Shown piece after piece: positions 16,916 to 27,752 of a stretch of 64,000 nucleotides of DNA. Source of the stretch: VAZQ01 sp963841705 (GTDB lineage: Bacteria; Pseudomonadota; Alphaproteobacteria; Rhizobiales; Xanthobacteraceae); contig CAWJDY010000019.1 in the NCBI GenBank assembly GCA_963841705.1, forward strand, positions 194,945 to 258,944, read 5' to 3'. Under the pieces are notes generated by a model, which made no database searches, was not told where the DNA came from, and saw only the letters and a list, made by a program, of their open reading frames with translations. A program made the translations under genes and the position numbers. Numbering within the stretch: position 1 is the stretch's first letter; every line of letters starts with the position of its first letter.

Positions 16916-18529
16916 TTACTCCATGTGACCGGTGGCCATGCGCACGAGTTTCTCCGGCTCGGCCGGCGCCTCGGTGCCGCGCCAGACGACATGCATGTCG
17001 GGGCGCAGCAGCAGGAGGTCGCAGCCGTAAATGTCGCGCGGTCGCTCGTCCGAGAGGTCGAGCGTCTTGAGCGGCGCGCCAATCGCCGCGAACGCGCGCG
17101 CAAGCGCGCTGGTGTCGGCGCGCGTGCGGCCGAGACGAATAAGGCAATAGCCGTGGCCGTAGCCGATGCGGTCCTGCATCGCGCTTCCGTCATCGAGCCA
17201 CACATGCGGGAGCCGCGCGCCGGGCCAGGTGGTCGGAACATAATTGCGGAAGTCCGATTGCGGCGCGTCTCCCGGCTCGGATGCGATCAACGGCGAGCCG
17301 CGATAGCTGTAGCCGAGCTCGGCGCCGATCATCTCGTTGCTCTTGCGCTGCTCGACATCGGCAATGCGCGCGAGGTTTGCACGCGTCGCGGCGCCCTCCG
17401 GCGTATTGTCTCTGATGTTCGGCTGCCAGGCCGCGCGCCACTTGCGCCGTCCGAGCGAGGCGTAGCGCGAGGCAGCGACGTTGTTCTCGCCGACCGGGCG
17501 GCGCTCGATCTGATAGGACGGCAGCAGCATCGGCCCGCCCCAGCCCTGCAGCTCGGCGGCCAGCTTCCAGGATAGGTCGATGGCATCGCCCACCCCGCTG
17601 TTCATGCCGAGCCCTCCGGTGGGGATGACGAGATGCACGGCGTCGCCGGCGAGGAATACGCGACCCCGGCCGTAGGCGTCGGCGAGCAGCAGGTTCTGCT
17701 TCCATTCGCCGACGTAGAGCATCTCGAAGGCAAGCGGCATCGCGATCGTCTTCGCGAATTGGCCGAGCATGTCGCCGTCCTGCTCAACGACGGACCAGAG
17801 CGTGAAATGCCGAGTTGAATCCTGCAGGATCAGCTGTGTCGCGTGCTCATCCACCACGTGATAATGCCGCCCTTTGCCGATGGGGATGCGCTGGTAGAGC
17901 TCGTCGCAACGGTAATGAGCTTGCCGGAGCCTGAGGATGTCGCCCTCGCCGTGCAGCGCGATCCCGAGCTGCTTGCGCACCGGACTCGAGCCGCCGTCGC
18001 AACCGACGAGATAGCGCGCGCGGATCTGTGAAATTACGCCATCGCTGGTCCGCACATTTGCCGTGACGGATTCCGCCTCCTCAACGAAGTCCAAAAACTC
18101 GCAGCCGTAGCGGACCGAAACCGACGGCAGTTGCTCGGCAATGGATTTGAGCAGCGGCTCGAGCGTGTATTGCGAGATGAGCTGATAGGGCTCGAGCGGG
18201 AGCGCGCCGTCGGTGCACGCCGCGATCTGCTTGCGCGCCTCTTCGACCGAGGGGTAGGGCAGATGCAGGAGCGGCGGCTCGATCAGCGAGAGCACGATGA
18301 ACACGTCCATCGGGCAGTGCGCCGGCAGCCCGGCCGCCCGCACTTTCTCCGCGATCCCCATGCGGCGGTAGATCTCCAAGGTGCGGGCGTTGCAGCGCTC
18401 CATCTTGGGCAGGAACTGCGGCGCCTCTTTTTGCTCGATAATGGTGCAGGCAATCCCGCGCAGGCCGAGGTCGACGGCAAGCGTCAGGCCGGTCGGGCCG
18501 GCACCGATGATGAGAACCGCAGTGTCCAT
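16916..18529 (-). CDS. FAD-dependent monooxygenase (PHBH/TfdB-type aromatic hydroxylase)
   Basis: 537 residues. Class A flavin hydroxylase. The Rossmann motif VLIIGAGPTGLTLAVDLGLRG is at residues 5-25, the DG motif is YLVGCDGGSSPVRK near 170, and the GD motif is VFLAGDAVHLVIPTGGLGMNSGVGDA near 290-315. The C-terminal 110 residues form the thioredoxin-like domain of phenol hydroxylase/TfdB types (GYCLIRLGR, LLLRPDMHVVWRG). It uses NAD(P)H and O2 to hydroxylate a ring. The start at 18529 was chosen for the canonical MDTAVLIIGAG; longer extensions lack similarity. It is downstream of mccA on the same strand, but a gap with a palindrome separates them. Confidence 0.9.
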   Translation of the reverse strand: MDTAVLIIGAGPTGLTLAVDLGLRGIACTIIEQKEAPQFLPKMERCNARTLEIYRRMGIAEKVRAAGLPAHCPMDVFIVLSLIEPPLLHLPYPSVEEARKQIAACTDGALPLEPYQLISQYTLEPLLKSIAEQLPSVSVRYGCEFLDFVEEAESVTANVRTSDGVISQIRARYLVGCDGGSSPVRKQLGIALHGEGDILRLRQAHYRCDELYQRIPIGKGRHYHVVDEHATQLILQDSTRHFTLWSVVEQDGDMLGQFAKTIAMPLAFEMLYVGEWKQNLLLADAYGRGRVFLAGDAVHLVIPTGGLGMNSGVGDAIDLSWKLAAELQGWGGPMLLPSYQIERRPVGENNVAASRYASLGRRKWRAAWQPNIRDNTPEGAATRANLARIADVEQRKSNEMIGAELGYSYRGSPLIASEPGDAPQSDFRNYVPTTWPGARLPHVWLDDGSAMQDRIGYGHGYCLIRLGRTRADTSALARAFAAIGAPLKTLDLSDERPRDIYGCDLLLLRPDMHVVWRGTEAPAEPEKLVRMATGHME

Positions 18530-18628
18530 GCCCGGATGGTTAGACGATTTCTCTTTCTCTTCGTAGGGGCGGGTCGGGTTCCCCAAAAAACGCAAAGCGT
18601 CTTCGGGCTGCCCGCATTGCCTCACCCT

Positions 18629-18658
18629 CGTAGGGGCGACCCAATGGTCGCCCCTACG
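18629..18658. repeat. Perfect palindrome, GTAGGGGCG family
   Basis: 13-bp arms CGTAGGGGCGACC and GGTCGCCCCTACG around CAAT. It lies just after mccA and could act as a terminator-like hairpin. Related sequences occur at 24080-24112, 27550-27627 and 60195-60268. Confidence 0.9.
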
Positions 18659-18666
18659 CAACATCC

Positions 18667-20679
<2,013 letters not shown>

Positions 20680-20737
20680 AATCAGCGATCCTATTAAAAG
20701 AAGTCATGATATCAGAGAACGCAAATGGCGGCCTTAT

Positions 20738-20917
20738 ACCTCCCCCTGAAAGGGGGAGGTCGACAGCATTTGCCCCGGCCTTGCGCCGGGGCAAATGCTG
20801 TCGGGTGGGGGTGGGCCGTACCGCGCTTCTCAACGATCGATCGGGCTGCGAGTGGACCCCCACCCGGCGACCCCCGATCAAATCGGGGGTCGCCGACCTC
20901 CCCCTTTCAGGGGGAGG
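20738..20917. repeat. Compound palindromic repeat, CTCCCCCTGAAAGGGGGAG family (copy 1)
   Basis: Outer hairpins are CCTCCCCCTGAAAGGGGGAGG at the left and CTCCCCCTTTCAGGGGGAGG at the right. Inside is an 18-bp perfect hairpin built on ACAGCATTTGCCCCGG, then GGGTGGGGGT and its complement ACCCCCACCC. The element fills the gap between mccB and mccA; no gene lies in it. Copies occur at 22587 and 32613. Confidence 0.92.
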
Positions 20918-20919
20918 CG

Positions 20920-22542
<1,623 letters not shown>

Positions 22543-22586
22543 GAACCCGACGCATCTGTGCTCAGCGGCGCAGCAAACTCCGTAAC

Positions 22587-22769
22587 ACCTCCCCCTGAAA
22601 GGGGGAGGTCGGCGACCCCCGACTTGATCGGGGGGAGCCGGGTGGGGGTCAACTCGCGGCCGCGATCACCGCTGAGAGCGCGCACCGAGGGCCGACCCCC
22701 ACCCGACAGCATTTGCCCCGGCGCAAGGCCGGGGCAAATGCTGTCGACCTCCCCCTTGCAGGGGGAGGT
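22587..22769. repeat. Compound palindromic repeat, CTCCCCCTGAAAGGGGGAG family (copy 2)
   Basis: Same architecture as the copy at 20738 with the internal modules in the opposite order: outer CCTCCCCCTGAAAGGGGGAGG, GGGGGTCAAC, the ACAGCATTTGCCCCGG hairpin, then a right outer hairpin changed to CTCCCCCTTGCAGGGGGAGG. It lies between ivd and mccB. Confidence 0.92.
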
Positions 22770-22823
22770 ATGGCGCCGAGTTTGCTGCCCGCACATCGCA
22801 CTACGCCCCGCAACGCGCATCGC

Positions 22824-23996
22824 CTACCGCGTCTTGTCGAACAGCTCACGGCCGATCAGCATGCGCCGGATCTCGCTGGTGCCGGCGCCGATCTCGTAGA
22901 GCTTGGCGTCGCGCAGATAGCGTCCGGTGGGATAATCGTTGATGTAGCCGTTGCCGCCCAGAAGCTGCACCGCGTCGAGCGCGATGCGGGTCGCGTTCTC
23001 CGCCGCGTAGAGAATGGCGCCGGCTGCATCCTCGCGCGTGGTCTCGCCGCGGTCGCAGGCGCGCGCCACCGCATAGACGTAGGACTTGGCCGCGTTCATC
23101 GTAACATACATGTCGGCGACCTTGCCCTGCACCAGCTGAAACTCGCCGATCGCCTTGCCGAACTGCCGGCGCTCGTGGACATACGGCATCGCCACGTCCA
23201 TGCACGCCTGCATGATGCCGAGCGGGCCGGCCGCGAGCACCACGCGCTCGTAATCGAGGCCCGACATGAGGATGGTGACACCGTCGCCTACCCCGCCGAG
23301 CACATTCTCCTGCGGCACCTCGCAATCCGTGAACACGAGCTCGCAGGTATCGGAGCCGCGCATGCCTAGCTTGTCGAGCTTCTGCGCGGTGGAGAAGCCC
23401 TCAAACCCCTTCTCGATCAGGAAGGCGGTGATGCCGCGCGGACCCGCGTCCGGATCGGTCTTGGCGTAGACCACCAGCACCTCGGCTTGCGGGCCGTTGG
23501 TGATCCACATCTTGCTGCCGTTGAGGACGAAACGGTCACCTTTCCTGTCGGCGCGCGTGCGCATGGAGACCACGTCGGAGCCCGCGCCCGGCTCCGACAT
23601 CGCAAGCCCGCCGAGATGCTCGCCGGAGATGAGCCGCGGCAGATAGCGGCGCTTCTGCTCGGCGCTGCCGTTCCGGCGGATCTGGTTGACGCAGAGGTTG
23701 GAATGGGCGCCGTAGGAGAGCCCCACCGATGCGGAGGCGCGCGAGATCTCCTCCATGGCGACGCAATGCTCGAGATAGCCGAGCCCGGCGCCGCCCCATT
23801 CCTCCTCGACGGTGATGCCGTGGAGCCCGAGCTTGCCGAGCTCGGGCCAGAGGTCGCGCGGGAAGGTATTGCTGCGGTCGATCTCGTCGGCGCGCGGCGC
23901 AATCCTGTCGGCGGCAAAGCCGCGCACGCTCTCGCGCAGCATGTCTGCCGTTTCGCCGAGGCCGAAGTCGAAGCCGCGGATGTCGTTCACGCGCAT
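22824..23996 (-). CDS. ivd: Isovaleryl-CoA dehydrogenase
   Basis: 390 residues of acyl-CoA dehydrogenase, oxidising isovaleryl-CoA to 3-methylcrotonyl-CoA with FAD and ETF. Motifs: WGGAGLGYLEHCVAMEEISRAS, LAMSEPGAGSDVVSM (acyl-CoA/FAD), LNGSKMWITNGP, LDYERVVLAAGPLGIMQACM, QLLGGNGYINDYPTGRYLRD and YEIGAGTSEIRRMLIGREL. The glutamate in LDYERVV is the isovaleryl-type catalytic base position. The start at 23996 (MRVNDIRGFDFGLG) gives the normal length; an upstream in-frame stretch is repeat DNA. First gene of the leucine-degradation cluster ivd-mccB-mccA; hydratase and HMG-CoA lyase are not in the window. Confidence 0.94.
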   Translation of the reverse strand: MRVNDIRGFDFGLGETADMLRESVRGFAADRIAPRADEIDRSNTFPRDLWPELGKLGLHGITVEEEWGGAGLGYLEHCVAMEEISRASASVGLSYGAHSNLCVNQIRRNGSAEQKRRYLPRLISGEHLGGLAMSEPGAGSDVVSMRTRADRKGDRFVLNGSKMWITNGPQAEVLVVYAKTDPDAGPRGITAFLIEKGFEGFSTAQKLDKLGMRGSDTCELVFTDCEVPQENVLGGVGDGVTILMSGLDYERVVLAAGPLGIMQACMDVAMPYVHERRQFGKAIGEFQLVQGKVADMYVTMNAAKSYVYAVARACDRGETTREDAAGAILYAAENATRIALDAVQLLGGNGYINDYPTGRYLRDAKLYEIGAGTSEIRRMLIGRELFDKTR

Positions 23997-24079
23997 CTGG
24001 CCGGTTCCGTTGCGCGACGCCGCATGCCTGATGGACGAGCGCCAATTAAACCCGATTCCCGTCATTCCAGCGCGCCGCA

Positions 24080-24112
24080 TGGCGGGGCGGGCTTGAAACC
24101 CGCCCCTACGCC
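24080..24112. repeat. Palindrome, GTAGGGGCGGG family
   Basis: GGCGGGGCGGGCTTGAAACC is followed by CGCCCCTACGCC, a hairpin of the same family as 60195-60224. It lies upstream of ivd. Confidence 0.75.
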
Positions 24113-24180
24113 GCAGCACACGCGGGATTAATGCACGCCGGCATTCCGTCGCGCAATGTTTCGGCGTGAATAGCTTCTCA

Positions 24181-24267
24181 CCGTCATGGCCGGACTTGTT
24201 CCGGCCATCCACGCCTTTGCACCCGGCAAGTAAGACGTGGATGGCCGTGACAAGCACGGCCATGACG
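24181..24267. repeat. Palindromic repeat, GTCATGGCCGG family (copy 4)
   Basis: CGTCATGGCCGGACTTGTTCC, then CCATCCACGCCTTT ... AAGACGTGGATGGCC and a right hairpin ending CATGACG. It is located between the divergent ivd and GlcG-like genes. Confidence 0.9.
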
Positions 24268-24347
24268 GAGCGCATCCGATACCCATTTCCCGGAGAGGCG
24301 AACTGCCGTATCAACGCTGCGATCGCTGCCGCTGAAAAGGTGCGCCC

Positions 24348-24773
24348 ATGGCCGATACGGTTGCCGCGCTGAAGCTCACATGCGAGGGGGCGATGAAGCT
24401 CCTCAACGCCGCCATGGCGAAAGCAAGCGCGATGGGGGTGCCGCAATGCATCTCCATTGTCGACACGGGCGGGCACCTCCTCGCCTTCGCCCGCATGGAC
24501 GGCGCGTTCGTGCTTTCGATCGACACCTCGCTGATGAAAGCAAAGACGGCCGCGTTCTACGGCAAGCCGACCGGGGACATCGAGGCGGGGATCGACCTCA
24601 AGCTCGCGATTGCCACCCGCGGCAAGCGCATCAACCTGCCAGGCGGCTTGCCGGTCATCGTGGACGGGGATGTGATCGGCGGCATCGGCGTCGGCTCGGG
24701 CACCGGCGCGCAGGACCGCGAGGTGGCGAACGCAGCGCTCGCCGCATTGCCCGGCGCACGCAGGTTCGATTAG
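24348..24773 (+). CDS. GlcG/HbpS-family heme-binding-like protein
   Basis: 141 residues, single DUF336 (GlcG/HbpS) domain. Conserved segments are A-x-x-K-A-x-x-MGVPQCISIVDTGGHLLAFARMDGA (about 26-52), SLMKAKTAAFYGKPT, INLPGGLPVIVDGDVIGGIGVGSGTGAQDREVA. HbpS binds heme and senses redox stress; GlcG accompanies glycolate oxidation; PduO C-terminal relatives also exist. There is no signal peptide. A divergent promoter with ivd is possible. Confidence 0.9.
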   Translation: MADTVAALKLTCEGAMKLLNAAMAKASAMGVPQCISIVDTGGHLLAFARMDGAFVLSIDTSLMKAKTAAFYGKPTGDIEAGIDLKLAIATRGKRINLPGGLPVIVDGDVIGGIGVGSGTGAQDREVANAALAALPGARRFD

Positions 24774-24872
24774 TTTAGGTCAAGCTGCCCTTTCCGACTT
24801 GTAGGGCTTGTTTAGCCAATTGCGTGGCGATGCGACGTTTAGGTTCCAGCGTGTCGTAGGCATTCTGAAGTC

Positions 24873-25093
24873 GACGTCATTCCGGGGCGCAGGAAAATCG
24901 GCCGTGCCGATTTGCCTGCGAGCCCGGAATCCATAACCCCAAGCAGTGATGTGTGCCACCACAGCGTAAACCACTTTCATCACTGCACGGCCTGTGGTTA
25001 TGGATTCCGGGCTCCGCTCGCACGCGGACGGCGCGAAGCGCCGATCCGAGCGCTCGCGGCCCCGGAATGACAGCGTAGTTTGTGACGCAGTAC
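24873..25093. repeat. MITE-like palindromic repeat, intron-free copy (D1)
   Basis: A 220-bp imperfect palindrome starting CGTCATTCCGGGGCGCAGG and ending CCCCGGAATGACAGCG TAGTTTGTGACGCAGTAC. Its centre holds TGGTTATGGATTCCGGGCTC and the complement GAGCCCGGAATCCATAACC. It has no open reading frame. Three further copies (27660, 35115, 60317) are split by group II introns. This uninterrupted copy gives the empty target site (reverse strand: GAGCGGAGC next to CCGGAATCC). Confidence 0.88.
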
Positions 25094-25226
25094 GGGTAAG
25101 TAATCTCCCGGATGTCGCTTGCTCGGATTCGTGATAGAATCGGCGGTCAAAAGAAGCAGGCGCGGGCGCTACGCCTGAACGCCGAGGGCGTTGCTCGCAA
25201 CGCCGTGCTAGGACGGGAGGAAATCA

Positions 25227-27317
25227 ATGGACACTACCTTGGGCAAATCAAATACGTGGCAGACCACGTTGTTATGGATAGCGGTTGCTCTCCTGGGCGC
25301 CGTTGCGTTTGGCATTGTTGCACTGCATCGGGGCGAGGCCGTCAATGCCGCATGGCTGGTGGTCGCCGCGGTGTGCATTTATTTCATCGCCTACCGGTTC
25401 TACGGGTTGTTTGTAGCCAATCGGGCGCTGGGCGTTGACGCAACGCGGCCCACCCCCGCCTATCGCCATAACGACGGCCTCGACTACGTCCCAACCAATA
25501 AATACGTGCTGTTCGGCCATCACTTTGCGGCCATTGCCGGCGCGGGTCCCTTGGTGGGTCCGGTGCTTGCCGCGCAGATGGGCTATCTCCCCGGCACGCT
25601 GTGGATTCTCGCCGGCGCCGTGTTTGCCGGCGCGATCCAGGACATGACGGTCCTGTTTCTCTCGACCCGGCGCGACGGGCGCTCGCTCGGCGACATCGTG
25701 CGTGCCGAGATGGGACCGATTGCCGGGACGATTGCCGGCATCGGCATTCTCCTGATCTGCGTGATCGTGCTCGCGGTGCTGGCTCTCGTCGTGGTCAAGG
25801 CCCTGGTCGGCAGCCCCTGGGGCACCTTCGCGGTCTTCTGCACCATTCCCATCGCACTGCTGATGGGCATCTACAATCAGTTCATCCGCCCCGGCCACAT
25901 CGGCGAGATGTCGTTACTCGGCTGCGTGCTGCTGCTCGCCGTGCTGGTCTACGGAAGGACCGTATCCGAGACTCCCGCGCTCGCCGCCTATTTCGATTAC
26001 AGCGGCGAGACGCTCGCGCTGACCATCATCGGCTATGGATTCGTCGCCTCCGTGCTCCCGGTGTGGCTCCTCCTGGCGCCGCGCGACTATCTCTCGACCT
26101 TCCTCAAGGTCGGCACCATCGCGCTCCTGGCGGTCGGCATCATCATCGTCCGCCCCGATCTGCAGATGCCGGCCGTGACCAAGTTCATCGACGGCAGCGG
26201 GCCGGTGTGGGCGGGCAGCGTGTTCCCGTTCCTGTTCATCACCATCGCCTGCGGATCGGTCTCCGGCTGGCACTCGCTGATTGCGTCCGGAACCACGCCC
26301 AAGATGATCGAGAACGAGCGCCAGATCGTGCTCATCGGATACGGCGGGATGCTGATGGAGTCGTTCGTGGCGATCATGGCGATGATCGGCGCAAGCGTCA
26401 TCCATCCCGGCGTTTATTTCGCGATGAACAGCTCGGCAGGGCTGATCGGCACCACCGCGGACCACGCCGCGCAGGTGATCTCGTCGTGGGGATTCGTAGT
26501 GACGCCCGCCGAGATCGCACAGACGGCGAAGGATGTCGGCGAGAGCTCGATCATGTCGCGCACGGGCGGAGCCCCGACGCTCGCGGTCGGAATGGCGAGC
26601 ATCCTGTCGTCGTTCCTCGGCGGCAAGACCTTGATGGGGATCTGGTACCATTTCGCCATTCTGTTTGAGGCGCTGTTCATCCTGACCACGGTCGATGCCG
26701 GAACCCGCGTCCTGCGCTTCATGATCCAGGACCTGGTCGGCAATGCGGTGCCGGCGTTCCGGGAGACCACGTCCTGGACCAACAATCTGATCGGCTCCGG
26801 CCTCGCGGTCCTGCTGTGGGGCTACTTCCTCTATGTCGGCGTGATCGATCCGTTCGGCGGCATCTGGACCTTGTGGCCGCTGTTCGGCACCGCCAACCAG
26901 ATGCTCGCGGCCATCGCACTCACGCTGTGCACCGTCGTGCTGTTCAAGATGAAGCGGGAGCGCTACGCGCTGGTGACGCTCGCGCCGGCGGCGTGGCTCG
27001 TCGCCTGCACGACGACCGCAGGACTGGAGAAAGTGTTCAGCCCCGATCCGAGCGTCGGCTTCATCAGTCACGCGTTCAAATACGGCAACGCGCTCGCGGC
27101 GGGTCAGCTGCTGGCGCCGGCAAAATCGGCCGCCGAGATGACGCGGGTCGTGGTCAATGACTACGTCGATGCGGCCCTTGCCGCGCTGTTCGTGCTGGTC
27201 GTCGTGGCGACCGTGGTCTATGCCGTGATCACCATCCGCAAGGCGTGGGGCAGTCCGCAGGCGACCGCAGTCGAGATCGGGCTTGCCGGCGCAGTCGCAG
27301 GAGGCAGCCATGCCTGA
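25227..27317 (+). CDS. cstA: CstA-family pyruvate/peptide transporter
   Basis: 696 residues, polytopic inner-membrane protein with about 16-18 helices, of the carbon-starvation CstA family (pyruvate and/or peptide uptake). Signatures are YRFYGLFVANRALGVD, PTNKYVLFGHHFAAIAGAGPLVGPVLAAQMGYLPG, GAIQDMTVLFLSTRRDGRSL, and SGWHSLIASGTTPKM. Start 25227 follows GGGAGGAAATCA. It overlaps the next short gene ybdD by eight bases, the conserved cstA-ybdD arrangement. The 130 bases before it have no clear promoter by eye; the palindromic repeat D1 ends at 25093. Confidence 0.95.
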   Translation: MDTTLGKSNTWQTTLLWIAVALLGAVAFGIVALHRGEAVNAAWLVVAAVCIYFIAYRFYGLFVANRALGVDATRPTPAYRHNDGLDYVPTNKYVLFGHHFAAIAGAGPLVGPVLAAQMGYLPGTLWILAGAVFAGAIQDMTVLFLSTRRDGRSLGDIVRAEMGPIAGTIAGIGILLICVIVLAVLALVVVKALVGSPWGTFAVFCTIPIALLMGIYNQFIRPGHIGEMSLLGCVLLLAVLVYGRTVSETPALAAYFDYSGETLALTIIGYGFVASVLPVWLLLAPRDYLSTFLKVGTIALLAVGIIIVRPDLQMPAVTKFIDGSGPVWAGSVFPFLFITIACGSVSGWHSLIASGTTPKMIENERQIVLIGYGGMLMESFVAIMAMIGASVIHPGVYFAMNSSAGLIGTTADHAAQVISSWGFVVTPAEIAQTAKDVGESSIMSRTGGAPTLAVGMASILSSFLGGKTLMGIWYHFAILFEALFILTTVDAGTRVLRFMIQDLVGNAVPAFRETTSWTNNLIGSGLAVLLWGYFLYVGVIDPFGGIWTLWPLFGTANQMLAAIALTLCTVVLFKMKRERYALVTLAPAAWLVACTTTAGLEKVFSPDPSVGFISHAFKYGNALAAGQLLAPAKSAAEMTRVVVNDYVDAALAALFVLVVVATVVYAVITIRKAWGSPQATAVEIGLAGAVAGGSHA

Positions 27318-27543
27318 TTTGCAGGATCTCTTCGACCGCTCCGCGCGGGCGGCGGGCGCTACGCTCTACTGGACCGCGCGAACGGCGCGGCTGATGGTCG
27401 GTGTTCCCGACTACGAGACATATGTCGCACATCGGCGCGCCAATCACCCGCAGGAGCCGATCATGACCTATGCCGAGTTCTTTCGCGAACGCCAGCAGGC
27501 GCGCTATGCCGTAGGCAAGGGTCGGTTCCGGGGCTGCTGCTGA
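27310..27543 (+). CDS. ybdD: YbdD/YjiX family small protein
   Basis: 77 residues of the DUF466 family, always found after cstA. Conserved features are GVPDYETYVAHRRANHP and the ending YAEFFRERQQARY ... RFRGCC. The start at 27310 overlaps the cstA stop, indicating translational coupling. E. coli YjiX is needed for activity of its CstA-type partner BtsT; a similar role is inferred here. Confidence 0.92.
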   Translation: MPDLQDLFDRSARAAGATLYWTARTARLMVGVPDYETYVAHRRANHPQEPIMTYAEFFRERQQARYAVGKGRFRGCC

Positions 27544-27544
27544 A

Positions 27545-27659
27545 CCTTGCGTAGGGCGACGCATTGCGTCGCTCTCGATCCGCCCGGCGGATGCTGAAAG
27601 AGGGCGAGGCGGTGTCTCGCCCCTACGAAGAGAGAGCCTTTTGTCGGGGCGGGTTTTCC
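27545..27659. repeat. Short palindromes of the GTAGGGGCG family
   Basis: CGTAGGGCGACGCATTGCGTCG at about 27549 and AGGGCGAGGCGGTGTCTCGCCC at about 27601 form two hairpins after ybdD. One may serve as terminator of cstA-ybdD. No gene is present. Confidence 0.7.
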
Positions 27660-27752
27660 GTACTGCATCACAAACTACTCTAGCCCGTCTTTCCGGGGCC
27701 GCGAGCGCTCGGATCGGCGCTTCGCGCCGTCCGAGTGCGAGCGGAGCGCCGG
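27660..27752. repeat. MITE-like palindromic repeat D2, left part (split by intron 1)
   Basis: GTACTGCATCACAAACTACTC then TTCCGGGGCCGCGAGCGCTC and GCGCTTCGCGCC up to GAGCGGAGC. The reverse complement matches the right half of the intact copy D1. The element resumes at 29760. Confidence 0.85.

Noticed and set aside
24873..25093. Palindromic D element considered as an insertion sequence
   Set aside because: No transposase frame and no target duplication visible; a non-autonomous palindromic repeat fits better.
25914..27311. Minus-strand 465-codon frame opposite cstA
   Set aside because: Charged, histidine/arginine-rich mirror of a membrane protein gene.
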